From Actinomycetes bacterium (lineage in GTDB: Bacteria; Actinomycetota; Acidimicrobiia; Acidimicrobiales; RAAP-2), in NCBI GenBank assembly GCA_021801235.1, contig JAJYYG010000070.1:1-64000 (forward strand): a DNA stretch of 64,000 nucleotides, in the 5' to 3' direction. The first letter of the stretch is position 1. The number at the start of each line of letters is the position of its first letter. Made by a program: the position numbers and the translations under genes. Shown here one piece after another: positions 8,876-18,519 of the stretch. The notes under the pieces are model-generated. The model was not told where the DNA came from, ran no database searches, and saw only the letters and a program-made list of their open reading frames with translations.

Positions 8876-10786
8876 TCAGGCTGTGTTGCTCGGCACCGGC
8901 GTGCGGATCGCTGCGCCGCCGGCTCCGTAGACGGTCTCCCCGGTCCCCTGGGAAGGGTTGGTGAGGCTGGCCGGACCCAGGGCGACCACCGCGTAGAGGT
9001 TCTCCATGACCCGCAGCAGCGGATCGGTCACCCCGGGGACCGGGTCGGGCAGTACGTTCCCGGGCACCAGCGGGAGGTCGGAGAGGGCGCCGACCCACGA
9101 GGCGTTCCCGGAGGCGAACACGCCACCGCCACCGGGGACCGTGTACCAGGTCACGTCGGAGTAGTTGCCCCCGCGGTTGGCGACGAGCGAGTGGGCGACC
9201 ACGTCGACGTTGGTCGGCCCTGGCGCGCCGGGCACGTACCGGTCGAACTCGCCCTGGACGAGCCGCGTAAGGTGCTGGCCTTGGACGAGGCCGCTCCCGG
9301 CGAAGAGCCACGAGCCCGCATCGCTCACCACCATGTCGGCGTTCGCCCCGACGTCCTGGTAGGTCGACCCGATCAGCTCGCTCTCGGGACGGGAGACCGG
9401 TGGCTGGGGCCAGTTCACGGTGACCAGTGCGTTGTCCACCCCGGTCATCGGGTCCTCGGCGGCCGACTTGTAACAGGTCTGGAGACGGTTGGCACCCAGG
9501 GACGAGGGACCCATACGGATCTGCCGGTAGCAGGCGTTGGCCCCGAGGAAGGCCAGGTTGACCCCCGACAGGAGCGCCTGCTGGGCGCCGTCCCGCATCT
9601 CGAGGGACCAGTACTCGTCGTGACCGAGGCTGAGGAGCGCTCTGTGGTTGGACAGCAACTGGGGTCGGGCGTGGAGATCGACGTCGGTCCAGTAGGTCAC
9701 GTCGAGGCCGAGCCGTTCGGCGTGGCTGATCACGGGGAGCTCGTTGCCGACGAAGTCGGCGGCGCCCGACGCCCAGTCGTGGTCGTAGGGACGGTCGAAC
9801 GAGACGATCCGGGCCCGGTTGGCGAAGCTCCCGCCACCGGGGGCATGGGTGAACGAGAGCGCCCCGCCGCTGTTCCCGTAGTACAGGCTGTACCCGCCCC
9901 ACCGGTTGTACGCCTGCCAGGTGGTGATGCTCGACTGGATGACCACGGCGGCCCGGGAGGTGTCGTCGCGGACGCACAGGGGGACGAACTGCTGCTCGCC
10001 ACCGGAGCCGACCAGCTTCAACAGGTAGGCACCGGGTGGCCAGGTGGGACCGATCGGCACGGTGATCGTCGGGTCCCAGTTGCAGACGATGGTGTTGGTC
10101 GGCGGGGTGACGGTCGGAAGGGCCTGGCGGGTGCCGCCGACTTCGTCGGACTGCCAGACCAGCCTCCCCCCGATCCCCTGGTAGTACCCCATGCGGTACG
10201 CCTCCACGTGGAAGGAGGTCGCCTTGGTGCTCACGAAGAGGGTGACCGTGTCGCCCACCGAGGCGCTGGCCTGGTCGGCGTACCCCTCGATGTCGCCGGC
10301 CTGTTGGGGGGTGGTCACCCACCAGGCGTCGCCGGTCTTGGCGTTCTCCGCCACGATGGCAGGGTTGACCGGGATGGTGACCCCGTCGGCCAGGCGGGTG
10401 TTCACCACCGCTGCGGGCGCAGGCGGCCGCGAGTCCCGCGCCGGCGCCGCCGGCGGACGGGGGGCGGCCGTCTCGGGGTGGCCGTGGGCGTCTGCCGCCA
10501 CGGCGACCGCCGCGGCCCCCAGAGCGCCGCCCGCGACGGCCAGGCCGATGAAGGCGCGGCGGTGGACCCGGCGGGACGCTGCACGCCGGGCGTCGATCCG
10601 GGACTGCGGCACCGGACCGGCGGATCGGACCGGTGCCCCGTCGGGGCCGGAAGGGCCGGCCTGCGTGCCGCCGGCCTGCGCGCCGCCGTCACCAGGCACG
10701 CCGTCACCAGGCACGCCGTCACCAGGCACGCCGTCACCAGGCACGGGAGGCTCTCCCGGCGGGGAGTGCCGGAACTCGGAGGACAC
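8876..10786 (-). CDS. Secreted (Tat-type) N,N-dimethylformamidase beta-subunit-like protein
   Basis: RRAFIGLAVAGGALGAAAVAVAA signal; IEGYADQASASVGDTVTLFVST...EAYRMGYYQGIGGRLVW...SLGHDEYWSLEMRD, typical of DMFase large-subunit-like proteins. Confidence 0.75.
   Translation of the reverse strand: MSSEFRHSPPGEPPVPGDGVPGDGVPGDGVPGDGGAQAGGTQAGPSGPDGAPVRSAGPVPQSRIDARRAASRRVHRRAFIGLAVAGGALGAAAVAVAADAHGHPETAAPRPPAAPARDSRPPAPAAVVNTRLADGVTIPVNPAIVAENAKTGDAWWVTTPQQAGDIEGYADQASASVGDTVTLFVSTKATSFHVEAYRMGYYQGIGGRLVWQSDEVGGTRQALPTVTPPTNTIVCNWDPTITVPIGPTWPPGAYLLKLVGSGGEQQFVPLCVRDDTSRAAVVIQSSITTWQAYNRWGGYSLYYGNSGGALSFTHAPGGGSFANRARIVSFDRPYDHDWASGAADFVGNELPVISHAERLGLDVTYWTDVDLHARPQLLSNHRALLSLGHDEYWSLEMRDGAQQALLSGVNLAFLGANACYRQIRMGPSSLGANRLQTCYKSAAEDPMTGVDNALVTVNWPQPPVSRPESELIGSTYQDVGANADMVVSDAGSWLFAGSGLVQGQHLTRLVQGEFDRYVPGAPGPTNVDVVAHSLVANRGGNYSDVTWYTVPGGGGVFASGNASWVGALSDLPLVPGNVLPDPVPGVTDPLLRVMENLYAVVALGPASLTNPSQGTGETVYGAGGAAIRTPVPSNTA
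10688..10745. repeat. 15-bp tandem repeat (GTCACCAGGCACGCC), ~3.9 copies, in frame
   Basis: Four consecutive units, last one partial; encodes the VPGDG repeat at the N-terminus of 8876..10786. Confidence 0.93.
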
Positions 10787-11000
10787 GGGGGAATCCTAGG
10801 ACACCGCCCCGAGAGCGGCATGGCCCCAGCCGGTCGGTCGGCAGCCCCGGGACACTCCCGGGGAACGGAGTGCTCGCTCCAGGGGATCACCCGCCCGCTC
10901 CGGGCGTCCTCGCGCCCCCATGCGCACCCTGATCCCCGCTAAGGCTTACGCTCGGCCCGGTCGCGGCGTGTCGAGGTCCCCGGACGAAAGTGGGTGGATC

Positions 11001-11957
11001 GTGCAGTTCGGAGTCATCCCTCCCGTGCGCACGGGTGTCACGGCTGATCCGGCGTGGATGCGGCGGTTCGCCCGGCACGCGGAGGAGTGCGGGTTCGAGT
11101 CCGTCGTCGTCGGGGAGCCGGCGGTGGTCGTCTCCGGGTACCAGAGCGTCTATCCCTATGCCCCGTCGGGGAAGATGCCCCTGCCGGACAGCTGTGCCAT
11201 TCCGGACCCACTCGATCTCCTCGCGTTCGTGGCTGCGTGCACCAGCCGGATCGTCCTCGCCACCGGGGTGTTGGTGCTGCCGAACCACCACCCGGTCGTG
11301 CTGGCCAAACGGGTCGCCACCGTCGACGTCCTTTCCGGGGGCAGGATGCGCCTCTGTGTCGGCGTGGGGTGGATGGACGAGGAGCTCCGTGCGACCGGCG
11401 CTGATCCTCGTACCCGCGGGCGCCGCTCCGACGAGGCGATCCGGGCCATGCGGACCCTGTGGGCGGACGCGGGGGAGGACGGCGCCTCGTTCGACGGCGA
11501 GTTCTTCTCCTTCCGGCACGCCCACAGCTTCCCGAAGCCGACGCGGCCGGCCGGTGTCCCTGTGCACATCGGAGGCCACACCAGGGCGGCGGCGCGGCGG
11601 GCGGGTCGGCTGGGCGACGGGTTCCAGCCGCTCGGCCTCGGGCACGAGCAGGTCCGCTCCCTGGTGCTCGACATGCGAGAGTCGGCGGAACAGGCGGGAC
11701 GGGATCCCGATGGCATCGAACTGACCCTGAGCGGCTACCTGCCGACGACCGACGACACGGTAGTGGGGGAGGCGGAGGCGCTCGGGGCCGACCGTCTGGT
11801 GCTCTCCACCTCGATCACCGACGACCTGGAAGTGATCTCCGACGAGATGACCGCGTTCGCCGAGCGCCGGGGTCTGGGAGGCCGGTTGCCGGGGCGGTTG
11901 CCGGAGGACGGTGTGGCGGGCGGACTCGATGCCCCGGCGGAGGGCCTGCGGGGGTGA
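11001..11957 (+). CDS. LLM-class F420-dependent oxidoreductase
   Basis: Luciferase-like fold: FARHAEECGFESVVVGEP...LATGVLVLPNHHPVVLAKRVATVDVLSGGRMRLCVGVGWMDEELRATG...PVHIGGHTRAAARRAGRLGDGFQPL. GTG start at 11001 chosen; the ORF extends upstream. Confidence 0.9.
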   Translation: MQFGVIPPVRTGVTADPAWMRRFARHAEECGFESVVVGEPAVVVSGYQSVYPYAPSGKMPLPDSCAIPDPLDLLAFVAACTSRIVLATGVLVLPNHHPVVLAKRVATVDVLSGGRMRLCVGVGWMDEELRATGADPRTRGRRSDEAIRAMRTLWADAGEDGASFDGEFFSFRHAHSFPKPTRPAGVPVHIGGHTRAAARRAGRLGDGFQPLGLGHEQVRSLVLDMRESAEQAGRDPDGIELTLSGYLPTTDDTVVGEAEALGADRLVLSTSITDDLEVISDEMTAFAERRGLGGRLPGRLPEDGVAGGLDAPAEGLRG

Positions 11958-12535
11958 CCCCTGGGTTCGCTCCGGAGGGATCGGATGGCGCCGCTCCGGA
12001 GGGAGGTGGGTCGTCCGGAGGCGGGCCGGCGGATGCGCACGTCCCGCCGGAGGTCGACCAGGCACTCCGGGGGCTGTCGAGCGCCTATGCCGAGGCGGTG
12101 GACCGCCGCGACGGAGAGGCGCTGGCCTCCCTGTTCCATCCCGAGGGGATGCTCGTCGTCCCGAGGTACCCGGACGAGCTCGCTCCGGTGGTGATCCGCC
12201 GGGGGGAGGCCGAGCTCCGGACCGTCCCCGACGGGCTCCGCCGTTTCGTGCGCACGTTTCACCGCACGACCGACCACGTGTTCACGAGCGGCGGCGAAGG
12301 AGGCCCGTCCGGCCCCCCGGGGTCGGTGCTCGGACGGGTACGGTGCGTGGCACACCACCTCCGATCGGACGGGCCGGCCGGATCGGGTCCCCCGTTCGTC
12401 GACACCGTCTGGTACCTCCGCTACGTCGACGACTACCGGAGGGACGGCGCCCGGTGGTGCTTCTGGCGGCGGGAGCTCCACCTCGAGTGGGTGGAGGAGC
12501 ATCCGGTGGCGGCCATGGGGCCCAGCGGTGGGTGA
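11954..12535 (+). CDS. SnoaL/NTF2-like protein
   Basis: LSSAYAEAVDRRDGEALASLFHPEGMLVV...RFVRTFHRTTDHVF...GARWCFWRRELHLEWVEE; GTG start overlaps the upstream stop. Confidence 0.75.
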   Translation: MTPGFAPEGSDGAAPEGGGSSGGGPADAHVPPEVDQALRGLSSAYAEAVDRRDGEALASLFHPEGMLVVPRYPDELAPVVIRRGEAELRTVPDGLRRFVRTFHRTTDHVFTSGGEGGPSGPPGSVLGRVRCVAHHLRSDGPAGSGPPFVDTVWYLRYVDDYRRDGARWCFWRRELHLEWVEEHPVAAMGPSGG

Positions 12536-12701
12536 CCAGGTCGCGGCGTCCGCTCGGGGCGGCCCGGCTCCCGTCCGCGTACCAGGCTGACCGCTCCGGT
12601 TGGGTCGCACGGCCCCGGCTCGGTCGCACGGCCCCGGTCGGGTCCGACTCCTCCGGCATGGCGGGTGTCGGCCCGGGTGGGCGCCGACCTACGCTTGGAA
12701 C

Positions 12702-13517
12702 ATGAGCCTTCCCCCTGCTGGTCCGACCCGTACCGCTCTCGTGACCGGGGCGTCGTCGGGCATCGGTGCCGAGATCGCCTCCCAGTTGGCATCGCGAGGG
12801 TACGGCGTGACCCTGGTGGCGCGCCGGATCGACCGGTTGGAGGCGCTCGCCGGGCGGCTCGCGGAGTCCCACGGGATCAGGGCCGAGGTCGTCGCCGCCG
12901 ATCTGACCGACGAGGAGGCGCGAACGGCGGTGATCTCCGAGATCGACCGCCGGGGCCTTGTGGTGAACATGCTCGTGAACAACGCCGGGTTTTCCACGGC
13001 CGGGCCTGTGGCCCGGGCGCAGGTCGCCGGCGAGCTGGCGATGGTCAGAACCGACGTCGAGGCGGTGGTCCATCTGTGCACGGCTCTGCTCCCCGGCATG
13101 GTCGAGCGTCGCAGCGGTGCCATCCTGAACGTGGCGTCGACGGCCGCCTTCCAGCCCGTCCCCGGTCAGGCGGGGTACGGGGCGTCCAAGGCGTTCGTCC
13201 TCTCGTACACGCATGCGCTGCGGGCGGAGCTGGCGGGATCGGGCGTCTCGGTGACCGCGCTCTGCCCCGGCCCCGTCGCGACCGGCTTTGCGTCCGCGGC
13301 GGGGCTGAGTGATACGGACGCGGCGGCGGCCCTGCCCAGCTTCCTCTGGGTCCCCGCGGAGCGGGTCGCGAGCGCCGCTGTCGAGGGACTGGAGACGGGC
13401 CGGGCGGTGGTGATCCCCGGGGCGGGGAACAAACTGTCGGCGGCGGCCGGCTGGCTGACTCCCCGGACGCTGCTGCTGCCGGTGCTCGCCAAACGTCACC
13501 CGGCGATGCACCCCTGA
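12702..13517 (+). CDS. Short-chain dehydrogenase/reductase
   Basis: ALVTGASSGIGAEIASQLASRG, NMLVNNAGF, YGASKAF catalytic YxxxK. Confidence 0.93.
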   Translation: MSLPPAGPTRTALVTGASSGIGAEIASQLASRGYGVTLVARRIDRLEALAGRLAESHGIRAEVVAADLTDEEARTAVISEIDRRGLVVNMLVNNAGFSTAGPVARAQVAGELAMVRTDVEAVVHLCTALLPGMVERRSGAILNVASTAAFQPVPGQAGYGASKAFVLSYTHALRAELAGSGVSVTALCPGPVATGFASAAGLSDTDAAAALPSFLWVPAERVASAAVEGLETGRAVVIPGAGNKLSAAAGWLTPRTLLLPVLAKRHPAMHP

Positions 13518-13600
13518 TCCCTGCTCCGGACCGGAGAGGTCAGTTCGTGTCGGTTCGCCCTACGGGCTGACGATCGGGCGCCACGCCCCGGACCACGCGC

Positions 13601-14596
13601 TCACCATCGTGCGGCATCGCCGGTAGTCGGGTGCGCCGCAACCCGGCGGAGATCGAGGGTCGCGGGCCGCGGCCAGCGCACGTCCGAAGCCCAGCCCCAC
13701 CGCTCGAACAGGGCGATCAGGCCGGCCGCCATGTCCACCTGACCGGAGTCCACGCCATGGCGGGCCGACCGGGGGAACGCGTGGTGGGCGTTGTGCCACG
13801 AGTCCCCGAAGCTGACCAGAGCGAGGGCCGGGAGGTTGGAGCTGCGGTCCTGCGACTCGAAGGGCCGGGACCCGAAGGAGTGGCACAGGGAGTTGGTGCC
13901 CCAGGTCACGTGGTGGAGCAGGGCGACTCGGACGACGCCGCCCCAAAGCCCGGCCATCAGCGCCCCCCAGAGGGTTCCGGTCACGACCCACCCGATGGTG
14001 AACGGGATCGCCAGGGAGAGCGCGGCCCAGATCCCGGCGGTGGAGGAGAGCGCCACCATGTCCCGATCGTCCAGCAGGTCCCGGCTCCACCGGGGGGCGT
14101 CCACTTCGTTGGGAACGAAGAGCCAACCGGCGTGTGCGTGCCAGAGGCCCCGGAGCAGGGCCCGCATCCCCGGTCCCACAGGGACCGGGGAGTGCGGATC
14201 CCCCGTCCGGTCCGAGAAGGCGTGATGTCGGCGGTGCTGGGAGACCCAGCTGATGACCGAGCCTTCGATCGCCATCGAGCCGGCGATCCCGAGCACCAGG
14301 GAGAGCCAACGGGACGGTCGGAAGCTGTGATGGGTGAACAGGCGGTGGTAGCCGACGGTGATCCCGAGCCCGGTGAACAGATAGAAGCCGATGGCGAGCC
14401 CGAGGTCGAGCCGGCTGATCCCATGGGCCCAGAACAGGGAGGCGGCTGCGATGAGCCCGACGATCGGGACGAAGACCAGCATTCCGGTGATGAAGCGCTG
14501 ACTTCCGCTGGCGCGCTCCGGGAGCGGAGCACTGGGAACGTAGGTCCGAGGGTCCGGCCGCCCGAGCCCTGGATCCCGTGTGGTCGTCGATGGCAC
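13601..14596 (-). CDS. Acyl-CoA / fatty acid desaturase
   Basis: Histidine boxes HRLFTHHSF, HRRHH, HNAHHAF with TM segments. Confidence 0.93.
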   Translation of the reverse strand: MPSTTTRDPGLGRPDPRTYVPSAPLPERASGSQRFITGMLVFVPIVGLIAAASLFWAHGISRLDLGLAIGFYLFTGLGITVGYHRLFTHHSFRPSRWLSLVLGIAGSMAIEGSVISWVSQHRRHHAFSDRTGDPHSPVPVGPGMRALLRGLWHAHAGWLFVPNEVDAPRWSRDLLDDRDMVALSSTAGIWAALSLAIPFTIGWVVTGTLWGALMAGLWGGVVRVALLHHVTWGTNSLCHSFGSRPFESQDRSSNLPALALVSFGDSWHNAHHAFPRSARHGVDSGQVDMAAGLIALFERWGWASDVRWPRPATLDLRRVAAHPTTGDAARW

Positions 14597-14720
14597 GCGC
14601 GTCGCCTTTCACAGAACATCGGGACTCTGCGGCGTCATCGAGTGCACGGAGCATCGCCTTGCACTCCCCAGGGTACTCGGCCCGGTTCGCCGGGCGGCCG
14701 CGCCCCCGGGCCCGAAGGCG

Positions 14721-14754
14721 CGAGACGGCCCCCGGAGGACCGGGGGCCGTCTCG
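14721..14754 (-). terminator. Strong hairpin, probable terminator of the minus-strand gene 14853..16106
   Basis: CGAGACGGCCCCCGG-AGGA-CCGGGGGCCGTCTCG, 15-bp perfect stem with 4-nt loop; no clear T-tract. Confidence 0.6.
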
Positions 14755-14852
14755 CTTCGGATCGTTCGACGCCCGTGCGGATTGGGTACCCGCACGGAGC
14801 TTGGCAATCAAGGGTCAGGCGATCAGGGCCGCATCGCCGTCCCCGATACCGC

Positions 14853-16106
14853 TCAGAACCCGAAGAACCCGAAGAACCCGAGCAGCAGGTTGAAGAACCA
14901 GCTGATGAACCGCTGGAAGAAGCCACCACTGCCACTGCCACTGCCACCGCCACCGCCACCGCCACCGCCACCGTCGGAGGCCGGGGCGACCGGGGTCACC
15001 GAGTTGGAGGCGGTCGACGCCGGACCCGTGCCCACCGCGTTGATGGCGGCCACCGTGAACGAGTACGGGCTGCCGTTGGTGAGCCCGGTGACGGTGTCAC
15101 TGGTGACGTCGCCGACGGTGACCGGCGAGCCGGACGACGGCGTGATGACGTAGCCGATGACGGCCGAGCCCCCGTCGGAGGCCGGGGCGCTCCAGGTGAG
15201 GGTGGCCGAGGCGTTGCCGGCGGTGGCCACCACGTTGGTGGGGGCGCCGGGGACCGCCGTCGCCGCTGTGATGGTCGTCGTGGACAGCGGCGTCACCACC
15301 GCAGGCGGCAGCGGTTGACCGCTGGCCATCTGGGCTGAGGTCAGGACCGCGGCCGGCCAGGCGTAGATCGCCGAAGAGATGGCGAGCGGGGAGGTGACGT
15401 TGGCGGTGGTGTCGAACTCCGACACCGCAGGTTGGATGGTGGAGCCCACGGCACCGGTCGCCTTCAGGACGACGGTCGTGGTGGGAAACGTCACCGTGGC
15501 GCCGGCCGGGAACTCGTCAGCGGCGATCGCGCTCGCAGTCGTCCCGGACGGGACCCCCCCGGGCGTCGAGAGCTCGAGGTAGGGAAGCGTGGTGTTGCCG
15601 TTGAACGTGGCGCTTGCGCCTCCGCCGTTGGCGGTCGCCGTGCACCCTGCCTGTCCGGCGGCCGTGCACTCGGTGACCGTCAGCGGCAACGACCCGCTGG
15701 TGGACCCGGTGAACGTCGCCGGCCCCGAGACGGAGGCGGAGACGAAGGACGCGTTCTGGGGCAGGGGGATGATCGTGGTGATCCCCTGGATCGAACCCAC
15801 GGTGGCGGAGATCGAGCCGATGGCCTCGGTCGTCGGGACCACGGTGGGGGCGGGGGTGAAGGTCGACGTGTACTGCGAGCCCTGCGTGACCGACGCCGGC
15901 GCGCCGACGGAGATCGAGAGCGACTGCTGGCCGTAGCCGCCGAAGATCGGAACGTTGAAGACCACATTGAGATTGGTCGTCGCCGCCCCTGCCGGCGAAG
16001 CCACCATCGCTGCGGCGCCGGCAGCTGACGCTACAGCTGCACCGGCCAGTGCCAGTGAGGTTCCGAGGCGGCCGACCCGCCGCCAGAAGGTTCGTTCATT
16101 GCGCAT
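14853..16106 (-). CDS. Secreted surface protein with a fibronectin type III domain, Gly-rich linker and hydrophobic aromatic C-terminal tail
   Basis: Signal-like N-terminus (LGTSLALAGAAVASAAGAAAMVASPAGA); VPGAPTNVVATAGNASATLTWSAPASDGGSAVIGYVIT...YSFTVAAINAVGTGPAS (FnIII); ends GGGGGGGGGGSGSGSGGFFQRFISWFFNLLLGFFGFFGF. Confidence 0.85.
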   Translation of the reverse strand: MRNERTFWRRVGRLGTSLALAGAAVASAAGAAAMVASPAGAATTNLNVVFNVPIFGGYGQQSLSISVGAPASVTQGSQYTSTFTPAPTVVPTTEAIGSISATVGSIQGITTIIPLPQNASFVSASVSGPATFTGSTSGSLPLTVTECTAAGQAGCTATANGGGASATFNGNTTLPYLELSTPGGVPSGTTASAIAADEFPAGATVTFPTTTVVLKATGAVGSTIQPAVSEFDTTANVTSPLAISSAIYAWPAAVLTSAQMASGQPLPPAVVTPLSTTTITAATAVPGAPTNVVATAGNASATLTWSAPASDGGSAVIGYVITPSSGSPVTVGDVTSDTVTGLTNGSPYSFTVAAINAVGTGPASTASNSVTPVAPASDGGGGGGGGGGSGSGSGGFFQRFISWFFNLLLGFFGFFGF

Positions 16107-16648
16107 TCCGACTCCGCTCCTTGTTTGTCACGTGGCCCGAGGCCGCGCTTCCCTGTCGATCCGCTCTCCCATGTCGGATGCCCGGTCACGACGGCCCGGG
16201 ACGATGGAGCACTGACCCGGACCCCATCGAACCGGCATTTCGCTCTCGGGCCATGACAGCAGCCGACCCTTGAAGCAGAAGATCCCGTGTTCCGAGCCCC
16301 GTGACTCGCCCCGTACTTCCCGGCCACGCCCGAAGCCACCGATCTGTTGGCTTGCGGGGTCCACCCCATGTGGCAAGGGTCAGGGTAACTACCTACCCGT
16401 AAGTAAACAACTGCTTTGGGAGGTTTTCTTCGGCTATACCGCACCGCGTGATCGTGTCAATGCAGAGCGTGGCAACGGGGTAGGTCGCCGCTCCGAGCCG
16501 ATGGTGGAGATCCGCTACCGGCTCCCGGCGGGGTCGCCGTGACGGTTCGGCGGGACCCGATCGGCGCCGGCGGGGTGTGGTCCCGGACGGTGGCCCGCCA
16601 CCCGCGCCCGGTATGCGTCGTCCCACGTCACCCACCTAGGATGCCCCC

Positions 16649-17425
16649 ATGGACATCAACGGAGTATCTGCAATCGTCACCGGCGGCGCTTCCGGCATCG
16701 GGGAGGCCTCCGCCCGTCAGCTGGCAGCACGGGGTGCCCACGTCGTCGTGGCCGACCTGCAGGATGACAAGGGCAACGAGGTGGCCAAGGAGATCGGCGG
16801 GGCGTTCGCCCACGTCGACGTCACCAACAGCGACGACGTCATCGCCGCCATCGAGCTGGCGAAAGACATGGGCCCGCTGCGTGTGCTGGTCAACTCCGCG
16901 GGGATCGGCTGGGCCGGAAGGGTGATCGGCAGGGACGGGACCTACGAGTCGGCGCACAACCTCGATCTCTTCCGCAAGGTCATCGAGATCAACCTGGTCG
17001 GGACCTTCAACTGCATCCGTCTTGCCGCAACCGCGATGAGCGTCACCGAGCCGCTGGCCGACGGCGAGCGCGGGGCGATCGTCAACATGGCCTCGGTGGC
17101 GGCGTTCGAGGGCCAGATCGGCCAGGACGCGTACTCGGCGTCGAAGGGCGGCGTGGTCGGCATGACCCTGCCGATCGCCCGGGACCTTTCGGTGGTGGGC
17201 ATCCGGGTGAACACCGTGGCCCCCGGCCTGATCAACACGCCGATCTACGGCGAGGGTGAGGCATCGGAGGAGTTCAAGGCCAACCTCGAAAAAGGCGTCC
17301 TCTTCCCCAAGCGCCTCGGTACTTCCGAGGAGCTGGCGTCCATGGTGCTCGAACTGGTCACGAACAGCTACGTGAACGCCCAGACGGTCCGCGTCGACGG
17401 TGGGATCAAAATGCAGCCCAAGTGA
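16649..17425 (+). CDS. SDR-family dehydrogenase (3-hydroxyacyl-CoA dehydrogenase type-2-like)
   Basis: AIVTGGASGIGEASARQLAARG, LVNSAGIGWAGRV, YSASKGGVVGMTLPIARDL, GIRVNTVAPGLINTPI. Confidence 0.92.
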   Translation: MDINGVSAIVTGGASGIGEASARQLAARGAHVVVADLQDDKGNEVAKEIGGAFAHVDVTNSDDVIAAIELAKDMGPLRVLVNSAGIGWAGRVIGRDGTYESAHNLDLFRKVIEINLVGTFNCIRLAATAMSVTEPLADGERGAIVNMASVAAFEGQIGQDAYSASKGGVVGMTLPIARDLSVVGIRVNTVAPGLINTPIYGEGEASEEFKANLEKGVLFPKRLGTSEELASMVLELVTNSYVNAQTVRVDGGIKMQPK

Positions 17426-17446
17426 CGCTGCGGCCGAAGCGACGGT

Positions 17447-17463
17447 CCGTGCGGGTCTCGATC
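17447..17463 (+). repeat. Candidate attL-like copy of the tRNA-Lys T-arm/acceptor segment
   Basis: CCGTGCGGGTCTCGATC identical to 31105-31121 in the same orientation; 22/24 when extended (GGtCCGTGCGGGTCTCGATCgCGC vs GGgCCGTGCGGGTCTCGATCcCGC). Confidence 0.6.
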
Positions 17464-17652
17464 GCGCATCGGTTGATGCGGAGCGAGGGGCTGGCAGCAT
17501 CGACGGGCAGGTTCCCGTTCGTGGGCACGCGAGTGGGTCGCGGGCCCGAGCGACACCATGGATCTTCCGCGCGCCCTCAGCCTGCAGCGCTGGTCACTTC
17601 GGACACGTAGGACGACGGCGCTGCGCGGGTCGCCACCAGTTGGACCCTGACG

Positions 17653-18201
17653 TCAGCCGTCTCCGGGGGCGCTCAACGCCCGGAGCCTCTCCACCCGCTC
17701 GTCGCGCTCACCGAGGTAGCGGACCAGCACGCCGATGGTCTGGTCCACGTTGAGCGCCCGCATCGCGATCATCTCCTCGAGATCGGCCCAGTCCTTCGTC
17801 CTGTTGAAGAACGCCTTGAAGACGGCCAGGTCGGAGCACCCGAGAAACGGGATCCGTCGGCCACCGAACTCGTGGCGCTGCCGGCGCTGTGCGGCCTCGA
17901 CGTGGAAGTCCGTCGTGTCCAAGAACACGTCGACGGGCGTCTGGCCCCAGCGCAGGCGGATCTGCCCGTCGCTCTCGAGCAGTCGGAGGTCGTCGGCGGT
18001 GTGGCCGACCTGGGCCGGTAGGGCGTCGAGCACCACACGGGCGTCGTCCCGCCCGACGAACACGTTGACGTCGATGTCGATCGTGCCCCTGGCCCGCTCG
18101 GTGCAGAAGGCGAGAGCGAGTGCCCCCCCGAAGGCGTACGGGAGCCGGCTGTCCTCGAGTGCGACGGCGAGGGCCAGGATCTTTTCAACGATCGATGTCA
18201 T
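17653..18201 (-). CDS. Nucleotidyltransferase-fold protein, putative toxin-like partner of an HTH protein
   Basis: YAFGGALALAFCTERARGTIDIDVNVFV (GG...DxD nucleotidyltransferase pattern); 4-nt overlap with the upstream HTH gene. Confidence 0.75.
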   Translation of the reverse strand: MTSIVEKILALAVALEDSRLPYAFGGALALAFCTERARGTIDIDVNVFVGRDDARVVLDALPAQVGHTADDLRLLESDGQIRLRWGQTPVDVFLDTTDFHVEAAQRRQRHEFGGRRIPFLGCSDLAVFKAFFNRTKDWADLEEMIAMRALNVDQTIGVLVRYLGERDERVERLRALSAPGDG

Positions 18202-18512
18202 GCGTGCCCGAAGCGGGGGAACTCGAGCTCAGGCGCGTGTCGTGCGGGGAACTGCTCCGCCAGCTCCAGGACGGCGACGAGCTCGTCACCGCGTGACAAC
18301 CCTTCGAACTCCCGCGGAGCCCGGAACAACGTCGCCTCCAGCGAACATCCCGCCGCCTCGACGATCCGTGAGAGCACGGCGGTGGTTGGTTCCACCCGGC
18401 CGTGCTCATACGCCGACAACGTGGCGTGGGAGGTCCCGGCCCGGCGTGCGAGGGTGCGGAGGCTCATCTGCGACCGCCCTCTCGCTGTCCGGATGATCAG
18501 TGCCGCATCCAT
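18198..18512 (-). CDS. XRE-family HTH protein, putative antitoxin/regulator
   Basis: IIRTARGRSQMSLRTLARRAGTSHATLSAYEHGRVEPTTAVLSRIVEAAG (HTH_3); upstream gene of a two-gene operon. Confidence 0.85.
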   Translation of the reverse strand: MDAALIIRTARGRSQMSLRTLARRAGTSHATLSAYEHGRVEPTTAVLSRIVEAAGCSLEATLFRAPREFEGLSRGDELVAVLELAEQFPARHAPELEFPRFGHA

Positions 18513-18519
18513 GCCTGCA

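Noticed and set aside
10688-10745. Possible CRISPR or iteron array
   Set aside because: 15-bp contiguous in-frame repeats coding VPGDG; no spacers.
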